Part shown: positions 45,801 to 59,579 of the stretch, one piece after another
How positions within the stretch are numbered: position 1 is the first letter of the stretch
Layout of the letters: each line of letters starts with the position of its first letter
Assembly: GCA_013400115.1 (NCBI GenBank)
Contig: VXBP01004612.1
Span: 124,001-188,000 of the forward strand
Length of the DNA: 64,000 nt
Origin: Rhinopomastus cyanomelas
Taxonomy: Eukaryota; Chordata; Aves; Bucerotiformes; Rhinopomastidae
Direction: 5' to 3'
Program-made: the position numbers and the translations under genes
Notes under the pieces: generated by a model
Databases searched by the model: none
The model's input: only the letters and a program-made list of their open reading frames with translations
What the model was told of the DNA's origin: nothing

Positions 45801-48800
45801 AGGACAATCTAAATGCTCGTAATAGTAGACAGTTTGTAAGGACTGAGAAGACAGAACCTCTCTGATAATAGTTTATGAATTACAGCAACAGCGTTTAAAG
45901 GATCTGGTTCAAAATAAAATTAAATCCTTGTAATACCTCTCTTTTGACATAGTGTTATAAAATTAAATTTAGTTGCAATTATGGTCTTGAAACACCCACA
46001 TTATATAAGTGTGTTCAAGCTGGCAGGATTCTCATCCATGCTTCAAAAATAGTGTTAATTAAGACCAGCAAGAAAACGTGACAATGAAGGAGAAGAAAAT
46101 AAGGAACAAGAGAGAACTGTCAGTAAGTTTTCTGAAGTGACCTAGCTTCTCTTGGTAGCTGCCAGCTTGTCCCTTAGCCCATTTCTACCAGGCTAAGACC
46201 TTGCTGTGCTCCTGTTTATCTTGAATAGGTGTAAAGTACTCCCTGCTTTCATGAGATGTGTATAGAGTGTCCCATGGGGAACAGCTGCAGAGGACAGGTA
46301 CAGTGTTGTTGACAAACAGACAAAAGAATGTTCAGAACATGAAACAGTTCTTCTCATGTCTGGCTGAGCCCAAAACTTCCTGAAATTTGCTTCTACCTGC
46401 CCACAAAGCCTCTGTAGGCAGCCTCCTTCCAGCTGCCTGGCTTGCTGGCAGGCGACAGCTGGCTTCCTCCCAGAAAGGCCCAGGGGCATCTCCTTTGCCT
46501 TGCACCAGTCTCATGGGATCAGTGTGGAAGCAGATGGGGTGAATGTGGGTGGCCAGTTGAGCCAGAGAGCTGGATCTGTGCAAACTCTGATTAATCTGAC
46601 CTCGAGTGCCATAGTGTGTCCAAGATGAACACTAAACCCTAACTTAGGGTGCTCCAAGTGCTTCACCTCAGATCTAGCTGCAGTTATTTCCCAGGCTGGC
46701 ACATTTCCACCCAGCTTCAGAAGTTTGACAGATTTCAGTGTTCACCTACTACTGAGTCCTGCTTTAATAAGGGCTTCATTGATCCCAGTCACTAACTGGG
46801 AGATGGGAGAGGAAATGCAAAACACCCCCCAATGAAATCAAGGTGTCACGTTGATTTGCTATGGAAAACTTTCTGTAAACACACATATTGCAGCAGCAGG
46901 TGAGAAAGTGCCTAAACCTGAAGCATCCAGAGGAGTTTGTTGTTGCTAATGAGAGTTTTACTTGCTCTCCTACTCAGGGACTTCAACATGTAGTTTCCCA
47001 TATGACTACAAAGGGATGAAATTAGCAGTGTTGGCAGAAGTTTCTAAATTTCCTCCAGAATTTTAAACCAAACAAGAATCAACAAAAGCAGCATAAAAGC
47101 TTGAGATACGGGGTTAGGTAAAGGGGTCAGTGTGTATATAAAATGTGTGTAGAAAGTATATGCCCCAAACAGCGTATGCACTTTGAAAGTTTTAACCCTT
47201 TTTAATTTCGAAGTTTTAATCCTTAAACGTCTCCATAAAGCACAAGAACCAAGATATAAACTCTTTAGTTGGTTGATGGAGATGGCTCAAAGAGTGTTTT
47301 CAACAGATACTTCCATAGCAAGTTTGATTAAAAAATCGTGGCTGGAGAGCAGCTTGATGCCTTAAAACTCAAGGAAGCATCAATCTAATTAAATGTTTAC
47401 ATTTTGCTAATTAGTATTGACTCTGGTTGTGTGTTGCCTTTATCTGATCCCTCTGGGAGAAGCAGAGGTCAGTGTGTTGTGCCAAATGGGTTTTGCAGGG
47501 CAGCAGAAAATCTTTAGAAAGACCTAAAGAAAGGGACCCCTCCTGCCCTGAGCGGTACCGCCATGGCTAGTGGTGGGCAGATGAACTGTTACTGTCTTAG
47601 AGCACCATGTCACTTCCTTCATCTTCCACCCTTCAAAGGAGTTTACTTAGACAGTTCTGTGAGGCAGAGCTCAATTTCCCTGTCTTAATTGGAAGTATAA
47701 TTTTATGGAAGTATCATTTCAAGGTTATAAAAGTGAAAATAAAGCAGGCTGGCTCCTGTTGAGGTTATAGATTTTTTTTTAATATACAACATGGGTTGGG
47801 AGGGCGATTTATTTCATTGTATTTCTGCTCTGCTTAACTGCAAATGATGCCTTTTTCTTGGCTTGCATTGATGTTTACACCTACAAAGAATGTGAAAACA
47901 GCTGTTTGTGTTTGAATGGTGCACCATTTTTTCTGAACTGTGAGAAATACTCTTCTTCCCCTCAGACAGTAGTGGCCATGGTAGGGGTGAAACAAAAATT
48001 TGGCTAGAAAACACAAAGAGCAGCTGCCTTTTGTAATTTTTTTTTAATTGAGAGGAGATTTATCACTATCGAGATGCTCTTTGTTGAGACTTCAGTCTGT
48101 AATATAGAAGTAATAGAAGTATTATCCAGGTGAGAGAACACAACCTCCACATTTGCAAGTGGTATTCATGCTGCTGGCTGAGCAAACAAAGAGGATCACT
48201 GGAACCAGACTTCGAATTTGAGTGTTTTGGGTGATTTATCTACCAGATGGTAAATGCAGTCCAATGTAAAAAATTAGTCTGGGAGCAGGGAATCAATCAT
48301 CCAGCACGCTGATCAGCAAAGGGATTTGGGTGTTATAGCAGAAAAATTAATGAGCTGGCAATCCACTGCAGAGCAGCGTTCAAACCAAAAGATAGTACAC
48401 TGTAATGAAAGAGTCCTCACCCAGAAGACAATAGAGATGAACGTACTGCTTTATTAGACACTTGATAAACCTAATCCTAAGCAGTGTATTAGATACCCAA
48501 ACCCTGGTATTATTCAAACACAATGATAACAGAGTTCAGTATCAAAATCTGCAAATCAAAGTTAATTTAGGAAAGTGAAGTTTTTCACTGCTTTCACTCT
48601 TCTTTCCCAAATATATAGGCTGTTCCATCATAGAAATAACTTACTATTATTCTCTATTACAGTAATATATATTTATGTGTGATTTAAAGTTCCAGTACAG
48701 TGCATTCAGAATTACCTTTTGAAAGCTTACAAGACACCAATATGAGCTTTATGCCATAATTACATTTTTCTATAAGGATCTTGACAACGTGTTCCTAACC

Positions 48801-51800
48801 CCTTCTGGGTCTTACTACTTAAAAGCAGAGTGAAGCCCACTGCCTAAGGGGTTTTTACAGCAGTGCCAACCGCTGCTTCGAATCAACAACAGGTCCAAGA
48901 TCATGGTCCCTGTGCAAACCAGATTTAGCTATGTACAGAGTGAGCAGGGAGAACCTGCAAATACTGGTCTCATACAGCTCCACAGATCAAGGGTGCAGAA
49001 ACAATGATCTTCTGTGATTTTCCATAGACTTGCAGAAGCAGCAGCCAGGCCTGTATGAGATTTATTTGACCCACAGAGACACGTTTGCCTTAAAATTATG
49101 CAGAGCATGTAAAGGTAGTTTCAGGTGCTGTGCTGGGTTATTTCTTACACAGCTCCAGGGCTACTCAAATTCAGCGTAAGTGTAAGTAGGAAGTGTGCCT
49201 CACACAAGTGTTGTGGATCTCAGGGCTGAGGTGGCCCTTTTGCAGCGTTTCAGTTGTGTGGGTGTGAGACAACAGGCACAGTTCAGTCGGTGTGTGTGTC
49301 TACATGTGGTGTTTGTTTTCTCCTGCCATAATTAGGAAGGTTTTTCCCTGTCTCTTTTTTCTACCATTTTGGAAGTGCACAGCACTGTTAAAGATGACTG
49401 ACCAAGGCTGTGGCCTGAGGGTGTCTGTAGCCCTCTGCATTCAAGCAGAAAACGTGGATTAATTCAGATTGGCAGGGACACAGGGTCTATTAGCACCACA
49501 GCAGCAAAGTGACCAGAGCAGAGGTGATAACAGGTTTGTGATTCTGGTCTCGTGTCTTGCCTCACCCTGTCCCCCAGCCCTGGCTGGTTGTGCCCAGTGG
49601 GAGGATGGGACTCTGCAAATTGATCCTTTGGTCAGCTGCTAGAGGACACCTACCAAAGTCACGGTGCCCTTTGCAGTGTCTAGGCAAGGGCAAAGTGAGA
49701 GCCAGCAAATCAAAGTTTCTTGATTCTCTGCTGTACACCAGGTAATAGCAGCTAATTTATGGCAATTAGGAACTCTCCCTTAAGAGCCTTAGGCTGACAC
49801 CACACGTGTTTTGGCAGAACGTCTGCTAACCATGCTCCTCGGCCCTGGGAACCACAGGGAAGACAACTCGTGAGCTGGCTAATCCACCGTTACATTTGCC
49901 AAGGGAATCCCCAGCAGGGAACCGTGAATAATTTCCACCTGCCTCATACTGCATGAGTGGCATGACGGGAACAGGAGGAGATGAGTATATTGAAGGAGAG
50001 GTGGCCTTTTCCCCGTCCTTTAAATAAGGTTTCTTTCTCTGAGATGCTGGGCGTTGCAGGTCTAGCAGCATTGCTCAGTGTGATGGGTTGCAGAGATGCC
50101 GTCAGCTGCGAGTGAGCTGGGGTTCATCAGTTCTCTGCAAAGCTGGCAGCTCTGCCAGCCCTGTGACAGCCATCGCTCTAAGACACGATGAGGCAAGAGA
50201 GAATGCCGTGCTGTACCGATGCCATGCTGCAGTCTGACTGTAGACTCTTGGGCCATGAAAATCCTTTCAAGGCTGGCAAAGGCGGGTAACAGGAGCTCTG
50301 GGAATTGCATTTCTCCTTGTGTTTCTGTAAGGATAAATGAGCAGGCAGAGAGGAATTATTAGCTTCAGGTTTGGCTGACAAGAATGCGTACAGCAGGAAA
50401 ACATATTTCAGTAGGCTGAGCAACTTCTTGGTGGTGATTTCTTCTTTAGAAACACAATAAAGTTGTTAAAGTCTGAAAGGAACAGAGCTGGTGGCTCAGG
50501 TCCTTCCTAGTTTCTGTGACTTACTGGAGTTACCAGAATTAATTAAGAAACCTGAATGATCAACCCAAGGCTTACTAGTTTGTTTTCTCCCCGTGACTTT
50601 TATCTGGCTGGTTATTTTTCCAGAGTTTTTCTGACTGTTTAATTATGGTTTTCAAAACTAGCCCTAAATAGCACAGTGTATGGCTGTTTGGAGGAGAAGC
50701 CTAATTATGCTCCAGCATCATTCATACTGCTTCTGTTTCAGGGATAACACCCAAGAGTTAATGTATTTCCTTTCTCTGTGTACAAAACAGCAATCTAATG
50801 CAATTTATACAAAAGTGTGTGCAATTCTGATGATGCACCACAATGATTTTTTAATTTATAAATCTGTTAAAACATTTTAATGAGGCTGAAATGCAGGAGG
50901 AAACTGAGGTTTTTGTATTCATTTGGAAGTTATCAGGCTTAACTTTTACATTTTAATCTCTTACATGGAGAATGCTCTCTTGTTGGAACTAGCTTCTATA
51001 CAATATTCTACAAAGTACCTGAAAAGGTACTTCATGTTTCTTTTGAAATCAGCATCCATCTACATAATATATCTCTGTAAATTCTTGGTTTAGATGTAGA
51101 ATGGCAGGGTCTGCAGGGACCTGGAGGTAAGCTTCCATCTAATTAAGTTTTGAAGTGTATCCCTGGTTTTTGTTTTTTAAAAAGGTCTGTGGCTTTAGAA
51201 CTAAAGCTGGCACTAGAATCTTTCAGACCACAAATACTGCAACAGCCTTTACTTCATTTTTTCTTGGATAACTCACCTTGTAAAGTAAGTTGATGTTTCA
51301 TTTCCTTTACCTGTTTAAGTTCTGTAACTTAGAAATAGGTATTTCTTTATGTGCTTTTAAAAAGAAAGGTAATATACCCTCAAAAGAGCTTGTCATACAT
51401 GCTGAGTGTCATAGTGAGAGTTTGTTATCCACATGGCTGGGACAGTTCTCCCATGACATCAAGTCGTCTTGGTCACTATTTCTGCACCTCAGCCTACTCC
51501 TCCCTCATAATCACCCATTTGTTTCTGATCTACCCCACTAGATACTGTTTGCTTATCCCTGCCTTACCAATAGATTTTAAAACATTGTTTTTAAAGCTTA
51601 ATATGCAGCTCGAATTAAAAAAAACCAAAAACCAAAGCTCCTCAATCAGAATGAAGAGAATAGACATTAAAGTCATTATTTTAAATATGTACGTAATCTT
51701 GCTCTTGTAACTTCTGTGTTCAGAAGTTTCCCACCTCAGGAAGATAACTGCTAACTTTTTTGGTTGTGCTTTCAAAGATCTCTAAAAGTTACCCATTAAA

Positions 51801-51828
51801 CAGATTAGCCTGAAAATTGCTGAACACT

Positions 51829-51848
51829 TTTGTGTGTGTGTGTGTGTT
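51829..51848. repeat. (TG)n microsatellite
   Basis: A pure TG run of about nine units. Confidence 0.85.
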
Positions 51849-54530
51849 AATTAGACTTCAAGTTTGGGAGGAAATAGTGGGTAGGGTACTTAGATGTTTT
51901 AAATAGAACTTGAGATATACAATGAACAGCTTCCACTGCTGTGAGTTACTGCATTCTGCTTTAGTTGCTTTGAGAAAGGAAACGTCCCCACTATGAGAAG
52001 TGTCCAATTACTGAGGATGTCTGGAAAATGTGGTTTGAGCAACTTGTCTAGCATGGCACAGGGACACAAGGATTACAATTGCTTGAGTAACATTAGTTCA
52101 GGAATCTTCTTGCTTCTGAGTACTTGATTTTTTATTGTGGCTTTGCTTAACCTAAGTTCCCTTGGAAAAAACCCAACTGCCTTCCCCATCTAGGGAAAAT
52201 ACAGATGTTTCATAGGATGGAGTGATGTTTGGGTGGCTGTGAGGAAGATTAAAACCATCATATCCTTGCAGAGACCTTCATTTGAATGAATGATGTAATG
52301 GGTACCATGGAAATTCGTTCTTCTCTGTCAGCGTGAAAACAGACACAGAAATTTTTTATACACTTACTGGAGAGCAAAGACCTATCAACTCAGGGACCTC
52401 AGTCCAAGCCTAGGACCCCATGTTTTCCAGTAGCTGATTTTTCACCATTCTTGCCTCTTCTACTCCGTGGCCCCTTTCCTTTTGCTTGCCTTGTGGTCTT
52501 CTTTTCACCTCTGCTGTGCCTGCTAGGTCTCTTTCCTTCACAGTCAGCTCGCAGCTTTGTTCTTGGACTGCTTTCTGCTCTCGGGTAAGGAGACCACACA
52601 AATGTGACAGATATACGAGTGGGCAGCACCGATTTTTGGTGCTGAAACCACAACATATGGTAAAGTACAGATGTGAGGCCTCATGGTCGTCAGCACCAGT
52701 GAGCTACCTGCAAAACCATACCCTTGGAACACCTGAAGAAGGTCCTGTAATGAGCACTCATGTCAGCACATTGCTGTCCTGCCATGGAGCAGGGTAAACT
52801 CCAGAGGTTAACCAAACAGGAAGATAAAGTCTTTAGGAAAGAGTTTGTACATCTTTGCCTGGCTAGTGAGGCCATTTTTGTATTGTACACTTGGAGTGAC
52901 ATCTGAATTAGTTCTAGGTATTTCTCCATGACCGTGCATCACCTAGTCAGACCTGCAGGTCTCCCTGGCTTGGACACAACGCATCTCATACTGTAGATTT
53001 TCATCCCGGCACAGAAATAATGAATTGCAGTATTTCTCTTTCTGCATAACTGACAGAAATCTTGTGGAGTAAAGATTTGATCTTCCTGAAAATGTGGAGT
53101 AGTGCGTGTGGGTGTGCAATCAGATTGCCAGGGAGGGTTTCTGCTGGCTTCCCATGTAACTGAAGTTTGTCAGACAGAAAAGGTTTGTTCGCTTCTTTGG
53201 AACCTTACACAGCCAGCGCAGAGGCGCGGTGTATGATTCATTTTCTTGTTTAATTTTCCTTGTTCTTCATGTTACATTTCACTAAACATATTTACTTTTA
53301 TTTCAGCCATTCCACATGACAAAATTTATCTGCAAGAAAGGAATTTTCACTGCAAGAAAGGTTTTATAGACAGAAGTGAAATGGCAAAGCACAAGGCAGC
53401 AATCTAAAGCAAGATGTTAAGCACTGTCTTTCCCAAAATCAAGGAGCAATTAAACTTCTTATTCCACCAAGGAATTTAAAACCTGTAAAGTAATATGGTA
53501 GCATAATGGGAAGCAGTTCTTAATGAGCTTCTGTAGTTATTGCAAGTTAAAAGCAGTTGCGTGTTTGGCTAACAAAATACTGAGAATAGATGCTCATCAA
53601 CTGTTGATAATGTGGCCACAACAACAGCAGTATACAGAAGCCTCACAGAGCCATTACTTTTACTGTATCTTCTGTGAGAAGTAAAAACAAGTAGAGAAAA
53701 CAAGACACAGCTGTAGGGACACCCCCCCCATCCCCCGGGTGAAACCGAGGAAGCGTGCTAGCTAAGGAAAAGAGCAATTGAGTTCACTTTGAGTGGCAAA
53801 AACAAAACAACCCCAAAAAACCCCAAACATACACCTTCTGTCTCAGAGGAATCCTCCGTTTCACATTTAGTGTCTCTGGAAACATGCTTGGTGGGAGATT
53901 TTAATCACTTAATCAAACAAGTAATAGAAACATTAATGATTTCTAACCTGCTGAAGCTCAGTGTCTCTCGGGGTTTGCTTCATCATCTGAACTTACAAGA
54001 TCTGCATCTGCTGGCTTGGCTCATGAGTACAAAACCTGAGGAAAAACAGGCTATTTCTGAGACTGCAGTGCATACTCTTCCCACTTTAGCAAGACAGTTG
54101 ATTTGAAGCACTGGGTAAAATGCAGCTGGTTTTTTTTCCCCCGTGTGTATCTGGCAGCAGCCTTCCCAGCCACTGTGTGGGCATTAGGGAAGCTGAGGAC
54201 ACTGTGGCTGTACTGTCTGACTCCTGCGCCTCCCAGAAACCTGGCACTACCTGCAAACTTGGCAGTGGTATCTTCTGTCTCAGCACAGGCCATGGCTGAA
54301 GATGTTCCAGGGTGTGTGAAGCTATTCCCTGATGTACCCAGCTGGTTACTGGCTATTAATGGCATGTCAAGTCATTGACCACTACCTTCTGAGCCTAGCA
54401 GTCCACCCAATTTGCGGCCAATCTGTCTGTCCCTCCTTAGCTTTAAAAGGAGACTGTTGTGGGCACTAGTGTCTGAAGTCTAAACAGATTTTACCTGTGC
54501 TGCTCTCCCTTCAGACTCTATCTTCACGGA

Positions 54531-54920
54531 AGAATCACAGAGTCGTTGGAGTTGGAAGGGACCTCAGAAGTTCATCTAGCCCAACTCTCCACAAAGCAGA
54601 GCTGCCACAAGCACGTTGCACAGGGCTGCATCCAGGCAGCTTTTCAATGGATGATCCTGTGGTCCCTTCTAACTCTGACTGACTCTATGACTTGGTCTAG
54701 GTGATCCTGCTGTGGCAGGGGGATTGGACTAGATGATCTTTCGAGGTCCCTTCCAAGCCCTAATGATTCTATGACCTCCGAGAGGAGACTCCACAACCTC
54801 TCTCTGCAGCCCGTTCCACTGTCTGGTTACCCGCACAGTAAAGAAGTTTTTATTTAAATGAAACATCCTGTGTTCCAGCTTGTGCCTGTTGCCTCTTGTC
54901 CTGCCAGGACCTTTCCCTAT
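54531..54920 (-). mobile_element. CR1 LINE (minus) interrupted by plus-strand CR1 tails
   Basis: The outer element reads AGAATCACAGAGTCGTTGGA through CATCCAGGCAGCTTTTCAAT (to about 54,649). It then resumes at CCTCCGAGAGGAGACTCCAC (54,775) and runs to about 54,920. In an uninterrupted CR1 these two ends are adjacent (TTTTGAATG-CCTCCAGAG order). The 125 bases between them are plus-strand CR1 3' ends, listed separately. The outer copy must therefore be older than the insert. Confidence 0.88.
54650..54774 (+). mobile_element. Two tandem CR1 3' tails nested in an older CR1
   Basis: Positions 54,650-54,690 read GATGATCCTGTGGTCCCTTC to GACTCTATGA, a short CR1 3' end of one subfamily. Positions 54,691-54,774 read CTTGGTCTAGGTGATCCTGC to AATGATTCTATGA, a CR1 3' end of the younger AATGATT-tail subfamily. 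Both are on the plus strand and placed head to tail, inside the minus-strand CR1. CR1 retrotransposition often targets CR1-like tail sequence, so two successive insertions are plausible, but a single chimeric event cannot be excluded. Confidence 0.8.
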
Positions 54921-57505
54921 GACACAAGTGACTGACAACAACTTTACAATCATATCAGTCAACTCTGCCATGTCTGTGGATGAAAACTGGCCTGATGGAT
55001 CTGAATATATCTGTTTTCTGTAAGTAGTCCCTACATTTTGCAGCTTTGCTGTTGACTGGCTGTTTTCTCAACAGGCTTGGTACTTGCTAGGACTTGGGAG
55101 CAGGCTTTGTCTAGGAAGGCTTGTAAGAAAGGACACTGAGTGCTTCAGCCTCTTTGATGTCTGTTACTTGTCTCTTCCCCATCCATCCACAGACGTAGCT
55201 TTTTCCTGACCTTCCTTTTGAAAACAGCATTCAGGTAGAATTGCTTCTTTTTAACCTTTGTGTCCCTTGCTAACTTCAGCTGGGCTTTTGCCTTCCTGTT
55301 TTTGTGCCAGAGTACACAGGCAATGCTTTTATTCTCCTCCTGCCTTTATTTACACTTGTGTGCTTGCTTTTTGTATTTTCAGTTCATTAAGGCTGTCCTC
55401 AGCCGAGCGGGCACTCTGCCAGGAAGGTGAAGTCAAGACAGGGAATAGTCAGAGCTGTACAAAGGTGGACTTGTGAAAAATACAGCAGGTGAGGAACGTG
55501 TCTAGAGGAGAAAAATTCAGGCTGGCAAGGGCAAGGACTCAAATAAGATATGTGTGTCCTTGTTTGTCCGGGAAGAGGATGTTGGCTGAAAGATCAGGGT
55601 GGGAGAAGTGCCAGACTGTTCGTCCTGCTTGATTTCACGCTCAGCTTCCTATTACTGCGGCCACATTGCTACCAAGACAGTTGTATGCAATTCCCTTTGT
55701 GGAGTCAAAAGTGGATGGGGCAGCAGGAAGGTAACAAATGCAGAGTTTTCTCAGGAAATGGAGAAGTTGTGTCTGTGCTTAGGAGGAGTCTGCTGAAGGA
55801 TGGTGTGTACTGAGAGTTAGAGAGGATAACTGGCTGCATGTCAGCAAAAGCGTGGCAGGGTGGCAGGTAGGAAAGTTATTCCTCAGAGAAGCAGAATTTG
55901 AAAATGAAAAGATCAGAAGGAATAGTTCACTATTAAGTCTGGGCCAAGTGGCTGACACAGGCTGAAACAAATGAGAAAGGAAAGGTGTTCAATCATAAAT
56001 GAACGAAGATTAAAACTGCCTCAGTTCAAGGTAAAAATTAAAGGAAGAGGCAAACAGAAGGACAGAAGAAATAGCAAAAAGGAGCTTTGGAGACATCAGC
56101 TTGAAAAGAAAGTAAAATTCTTGCCAGACTCAAAAAGACAAAGTACAGCGTTAGAACAGGAGCATTTCCTAGACACAGGGGAGCAAAACAGGATGATCAG
56201 GATCAAAGAGGTTCTGGGTGACTGTGAGGCAGGATGTGGTGAGGAGGGCACAGGGGTGAGTGTGTGGCAGGAGAGATCATGGGTAGCAACCAGGGCATTA
56301 GAAAAGCAATTGGAGAAAAGGTGTTGAAAGAGGAGAGTAAGGATGTAGTACTGCAACTAGCTGAGGAACTGGTGAAGAAAAAAATTTCATGGGAAGGAGA
56401 AATATTTTGCAGATTCTTGAAAAAACTGCTTGTTAGCAGGAAGCAGGAGAGACTAAATCAGTTCACTTGAAATCTAATTTATTTATTCCTTTTTTATCTT
56501 ACATAAAACAAAAGCCAGAAAAACAAGCCCTCCTCCTGCCAGTTTATCTAAACCCTTTTATCAGTTATTGTTGCTTCCATTTAGATGCATGTATATATAT
56601 TCCATGTTTAACCGACCGTAAGGAGAAATGACAGATTAAACCCCTAATCCTGAGAATATTCACGTGCTTAACTCAGCAGTCATATACTTATGTTCTTAGC
56701 TGTTTTGTTAGACCGGAGCTGGAGTACTCAACTGCTTTAATATTGAAAATGAAGATGCTTTCAAAAGGATTTAATACCATTTCAGACTTAACAGATTTGG
56801 ATATTAGATCAAGAATCCTTAAAAAACCCACCATCCTGAAAGTTTTTAATTTGCTGTGATATCTTTATACAACAGTAAATTCCATACAGTTGTAACTCAA
56901 GAGATTTTCAAAGCTGAAGTTACTTAATGTTGATTGGTTCCTTTGAAAATCTCATAATTAATTTCAGAAAAACGTATATTCACATCCAAAATTAAATTAA
57001 AACAGATCTGATGCTAGACCTAATCTGCAGTGACTGGATCAAGTCTTTAAATTAAAACTCTATAGGTATTTTTCTGGTTTGGAATCAGAAATATGGAACA
57101 TGCACATGCTGGCTTTTGTCTTTATCAATCATTCATGCCCAATTAATTCACAACATTTGGTTAATAATTTTTAATTGAGATTTTTCATTGCAACATTTAG
57201 TTGTGCCATGTAGTTGAAAAGAATTAAACGATAATGCATGGTTTTCTGAGCATACTCTGCTTTTAGTCCTAGAGTGCCATATTAAAATGTATGAGGTTAA
57301 TACAACAGAAGTTTATAAACCCATTTAGGGGCCATTCTATTTTTAAAACATCATTAATTTTTGCATTATTTTCTTTAAGTTGCAACCATTCGATGAAGGA
57401 ATTCAGATTGGCTGCTTCTGTATCTGTAATCAGTCAGAGGGGAAGAAAGGACAGCGTTTGTCACCAGTGTTATATTTTTATTCCATAGCCTCTGTGGAGA
57501 AATCA

Positions 57506-57812
57506 TAGATCATAGAATCATTAGGGATTTGAAGGGACCTCGAAAGATCATCTAGTCCAATCCCCCTGCCACAGCAGGGTCACCTAGAGCAAGACACACA
57601 GGAACACATCCAGGCGGGTTTTAAACATCTCCAGTGAAGGAGACTCCACAACTACCCTGGACAAGTCATTTCAGCGCTCTGTCACCCTCACTGTGAAGAA
57701 GTTCCTTCTGATATTTATATGAAACCTCCTATATTCCAGCTTACACCCATTGCCCCTTGGCCTGTCACTAGATGACATTGAGAAGAGCCTGGCTCCATCC
57801 TCCTGACACCAA
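57506..57812 (-). mobile_element. CR1 LINE 3' end, minus strand
   Basis: AATCATAGATCATAGAATCA, GGACCTCGAAAGATCATCTA, CCCCCTGCCACAGCAGGGTC, AGTTCCTTCTGATATTTATA and GCCTGGCTCCATCCTCCTGA form a continuous CR1 3' end in reverse complement, with the same AATGATT-type tail as the other recent copies. It is 5' truncated at the GGTGTCAGGAGG block, almost the same breakpoint as the copy at 22,073. Confidence 0.92.
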
Positions 57813-59579
57813 ATGCACAAGTGATGATGGCATTTTGTGTCTGTGACTTAGAAAAAATAAGTCTTCCTCCTCTTTTCCTCTTTTTGTTTTTTTCTTTTAC
57901 ATAGTTATTATCCAAACTACCTTATATTATTACACTGTCAGAGCTTAATGTAGACACAGTGGTCTTCGTTGACTTTTATCTTGGTGACAGCAAGAGGTGC
58001 TGTCATGAAATTCAGCATCCTGATTTAGGATCTGAAATCATCACGCTTAGCTGTAGATCAGGTTTTGCATATTTAAAGTGATGATATAAGGTTTAAATAT
58101 GCAAGCTGGTTTTGAAAGACAGACAATTCAGAAACTATTTTAATTTTCAATGTGTTACAAGATTGTTCAGAAAATTAATGTTGCTTTCTGTTCAGGTCTT
58201 GAAGTAAAGTGCTGATAATTAAATGCCTTTGGTACCGTTTTAATTTGGTGACTTAGTAAAAACAAGGCTCCTTGTTCCATAGTACAAACGTAAGAGAATG
58301 CTTTGGAGGAGAATTATGGAAAGAAATGTTTCTATATGGAACCAAGACCCTGTAGTGAAAGCTGAGGAAGATGAAGCAAATGCTCCATTGATATGTTTGT
58401 CTTGTACATACAGTGATTTTTAGATTGAAGTTGTCCCTGAGACAACATGATTTGAGTTGTCTGTCAGCATTTGGGTTCGACTGAGCAGTCTGACAGGTGA
58501 ATACCGCAGTGGACTGTTGCGGGACGAGGCCTGTGTGGAGTATGTGTGGATGTAGTATTTGTAAGGTTAGATGAAGCATACAGCCTGTTCCAGCACCGGC
58601 ATGTTCTCCGTGTGCTGTGCCCCCACAGCAGCACGCTGGAGTAGCAATAGTATTGTTGCTAGTGCACTAGTGCTAACGGAGTTACTTCTGTGGAAATGAT
58701 ACGCCGACAGGATTGCCCTGGCATAAACCAGCATGTGCTCCTGAGCAAGAATATTTCTGGCAATATCTTCTGACAAGTGATCTTGCAGTACCTGGGAAAC
58801 AGTTCATTGCTGAATTCAGCAATGTCCCAACCTCTGGCAGCAACCCTGTGCATGAGAAACATGGCAGCATCTCCAGCTTTTCACAGTGGACACAAAATGT
58901 TCAGAAACTACCTCTGTAGTCCATCTCTTTCCTGATCTTCTGGTCCTTTGGTCTTCTTATGTTTGCCACCCTTTCTGCAGTCCTTCTTATAGACATTCTT
59001 CTCCTTAGCTTTGAGATATTTCGTTATGGGCTTGTGTAGAGCGGAGATAAAGGCAGCCCTTCCACCTCGTCTTGTTCTGCTAATATGTTGCTATGACAAG
59101 CCCACAGCTGTGGTATTTCAATACCTGCCTCATGCACATTAAGCAGAACGATAGCATTTGTCATGTAGTAGCCTTCCCTTTTCTCTCTCTGTCCCCTGGG
59201 GAGAATTGGATGCTGATTATACTGCTATACTTAATGAGTTTATTAGTGAAGCAAAAGTTGAGGAGTAGCAAAACGAAAACAGGAAAAAGGACTAGATGTG
59301 TCAGGACTCACGGGCACTGTTAAACTGTCTGAGGCAGAGCACAGCCTGTCATCAGGAGATGGAGCCCTCCCAGGGGATGGTGGAGTTCTCAATCTCTAGG
59401 TCTAAGCACTATCACAAACGCCATCACTGGATGTGCAGAGGATGATGCATTTCCTGGTATTTGTGTGTTCAGGAACACTTTGTCTTCTTCTTTCATCAAA
59501 ATTCACATCTTCCAGAAACTCTATGCTTTTTATTCACTCCTGTGATTCTGCTTTTTTTTGCTTTTCTCATCTCACACAG

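Noticed and set aside
51092..51180. Possible CR1 tail (TAGAATGGCAGGGTCTGCAG)
   Set aside because: Resemblance is limited to a few words and the order of CR1 landmarks is not kept.
55971..56470. Lys/Arg/Glu-rich plus-strand frames of 118 and 68 codons
   Set aside because: The region is purine-rich on the plus strand, which by itself gives K/R/E/G-rich translations with few stops. The frames overlap and no domain is visible.
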